A stretch of 64,000 nucleotides of DNA from assembly GCA_963966185.1 (NCBI GenBank), contig CAWZYM010000417.1:1-64000 (forward strand), read 5' to 3'. The first letter of the stretch is position 1. Every line of letters starts with the position of its first letter. Both the position numbers and the translations under genes were made by a program. Shown here in pieces: positions 62,148 to 64,000 of this stretch. Source of the DNA: Rhabditoides inermis. Taxonomy: Eukaryota; Nematoda; Chromadorea; Rhabditida; Rhabditidae. Below the pieces are notes generated by a model. That model searched no databases and was not told the origin of the DNA. It saw nothing but the letters and a program-made list of their open reading frames with translations.

Positions 62148-63905
62148 TTCATCAATGCGAATCGTCTCGACTACCATGTTCGGAACCGGGAGGTAGTGGA
62201 GCAGGATATGGAGATGGAGCAGCCCGCTCCCTGCCTCCAGCCTTCTCATCCGTCATTTGCCAGCGTCGCCTTTGTCCCGCCGATTCTCCCGCCGCAGGTA
62301 CGGTAGATTGAAAATGGTTACCGTATCCATATAGGTGAATAATGTCACCGCTCTGCCGAGAACTGTTGTGTCGCCGGTGGGTGGATCGATAATGGATCGA
62401 TAGTTGATAAGGTGATTGCAGTTTGGCTGGCTGGACGATCTGAGTGGAAGTGGAGACGGGGTGGTGACTGAGGACGCTGTCATGGAGGAGACGTCGGAGG
62501 AATCTGGCGCTTCGCCGCCGCGGCTCGAGCCATTGTCTGCCTTGTCGACTGCTGACGCGGCGGGGTGTGGTCGGCTGGTCACTGTCACGGTGTGTCATTT
62601 CTGAACTGCCCCTTCAAAACGCGTTTCGAAGTCAGTATGGGCGTTTCAATGAGACTGACCGATACGTAAAGGTGCGGTCAGACTTTTCGAAACTGGTTCT
62701 TTAAAACGTTCTGAAAACGTCAGTATGGGTTCATTCGACTGACGGCTACTTGCAGACTACTGCCACTGCGACAGCTGTGGTGGGAGTGGGGCGGCGGATA
62801 GTAGTTGGGAGAAGGAGGCCGCCGCCCCTGCCGAGCAGACTGAGACGGGAGAGGGGGGAGAGGGAGGTGGGTGGGTTCCCGGGGGAAGGAGAATTGGGGA
62901 GGTACACTGACTGTGCACACTGCTCACCCCACTCATTGCGCTAGAGAGCGCAGACATACACGTAACAGTAGAGACATTGTGTGTATTTTTGAAATATGTT
63001 TCGGGGGATTCGGGGGGGGGATGGTTGGGAGAGCGCATTTTCCGTTCTACGTACATTACGTGATCATACCTATGTTTGCATGGCAAACATGATTGTTACT
63101 ATGACACGTAAACTATCTGGATAGGATTGTTGCGTTCAGTTGACTTTCGAAGCGGTGCGGCCGCGTGTTGGGAATGAGTTGGGAACAGGGACGGGAACTG
63201 GTAGGGAAGGGGTGGGAATGAATAGTGTCCTCTCTAGTTGACTCCCGTCGCCGACCGCCCGCTTTCTCTGCTGGCCATCGAAGCTGTACCCGTGGAGACT
63301 GCTTCGGAAGGGCAGCAGTCCGGGGAGACTGTGCCCGCGCCGGTGCGGACAGAGTCGGCGGGGATGTTCGTCAAGGTGTGAGCTCTCTCTCTCTCTCTCT
63401 CTCTATTCTCTCACTCACTCTACTCTCCAGTCTGAACCGCATGATGACTCGCCCCCGGTTCTGGAGGCGGAGCGCAGCATTGCCGTCAAGGTAGATAATC
63501 TATAATCGATCGATACGTGATTATCAGTCGACACCTGATCAATCATCTCATCCATGATTCTAGTCGGGTCAGGATAGGCAACCGGGACCTGCTGCGGGAA
63601 GAGAGAAGAGCTGCGAGCAAGGAGAGGATATGGCGGACACGCGACTGGGACCTGGTCAGTCTCTTCGTCAATCAGTTTCGAAGTAGTTCGAAGTTACTAG
63701 AGAATGGAATTCGCTAATGGTTGGAAGGAGTTGAAAATACCATTCTGGAGTTGGACGATACTGACCTGATCACTTCTTTAGGTGCTTCTTCTGTGGTGGT
63801 TGATGAGAGGTCACCGGACAAGGCTGGAAGGGAACAGACGGCGACGCTGCGAATCGAGGACTGGGAGAGGAGGAATGGAGAGGTGCGGAGAAGGAGGAGA
63901 GAGAA

Positions 63906-63945
<40 letters not shown>

Positions 63946-64000
63946 GTGTTCAGGGTACGAAGAGGTTCACCTGGGATCCGTACGAGTTCACCGATGAGGA
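62148..64000 (+). CDS. Unrecognised gene Y, partial, runs off the right edge
   Basis: Exon-like blocks 62148-62297, 62422-62589, 63238-63375, 63431-63490, 63564-63654, 63782-63882 and 63954-64000 are mostly phase compatible. They are Pro/Glu/Ser-rich, low in secondary structure, and include PSHPSFASVAFVPPILPPQ, EETSEESGASPPRLEP and FTWDPYEFTDE at the edge. A further exon near 62756 is likely (YCHCDSCGG or another frame), but its phase is unsettled. The first and last exons are missing. No domain recognised. Confidence 0.45.
62600..62745. repeat. Diverged repeats related to the GGTCAGT family in gene Y intron
   Basis: Two adjacent blocks with TTTCGAA(G/A) and GTCAGTATGGG: 62610-62670 and 62673-62745. 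A similar piece (GCGGTCAGTATGGAAACGCCC) is at 33950. Confidence 0.5.
63654..63772. repeat. Inverted-repeat element making up an intron of gene Y
   Basis: Begins GGTCAGTCTCTTCGTC and ends GATACTGACC. The splice donor GTCAGT is part of its terminal repeat, and the element occupies nearly the whole 127-bp intron. Same family as 32787-32972 and 50053-50158. Confidence 0.65.

Overview
The window is nuclear DNA from a nematode. The evidence is many short exons with GTRAGT/TTTCAG-type splice sites, three copies of an SRG-type (serpentine receptor class gamma) chemoreceptor, several Gly/Tyr-rich secreted peptide genes of the caenacin/NLP kind, an FLR-2-like glycoprotein-hormone alpha subunit and an AIP-1-like AN1 zinc-finger protein. 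A rhabditid or diplogastrid nematode fits best; the genus cannot be fixed from the sequence alone. (GA)n/(CT)n microsatellites are unusually dense.

Layout. 0.2-1.2 kb: five-exon RING-finger gene (minus). 2.15-13.9 kb: a recent LTR retroelement on the minus strand, with apparently identical 908-bp LTRs and a 4-bp target duplication. It carries a Gag with a zinc knuckle and a UPF1-like superfamily 1 helicase broken by one in-frame TAG. No reverse transcriptase, RNase H, protease or integrase was found. Between the 5' LTR and gag lie two intact intron-containing genes of unknown function on the same strand. This is the most unusual object in the window. 14.2-17.6 kb: a 171-bp duplicate of part of the element, small genes and tandem repeats. 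18.3-27.4 kb: SRG receptor cluster, one pseudogene on plus and two intact nine-exon genes on minus. 28.2-34.1 kb: four Gly/Tyr-rich secreted peptide genes. 34.2-38.1 kb: nothing identifiable.

38.1-41.8 kb: flr-2-like hormone gene, with introns full of tandem arrays, a foldback element and degenerate copies of its own exon-3 splice-donor region. 43.0-44.8 kb: aip-1-like gene (minus), divergent from a DDX5/DDX17-type DEAD-box helicase (45.1-47.8 kb, plus). A small heat-shock protein follows 223 bp downstream on the same strand, an operon-like spacing. 49.3-61.2 kb: a long plus-strand gene or two genes of unknown family, ending in a part with a PP1-docking RVxF motif. 62.1-64.0 kb: another plus-strand multi-exon gene running off the right edge. 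Introns and spacers of this half hold several small inverted-repeat elements and a LINE 3' fragment.

All exon models were read by eye from splice signals and frame continuity. Coordinates of internal exons are given in the evidence; none has transcript support.
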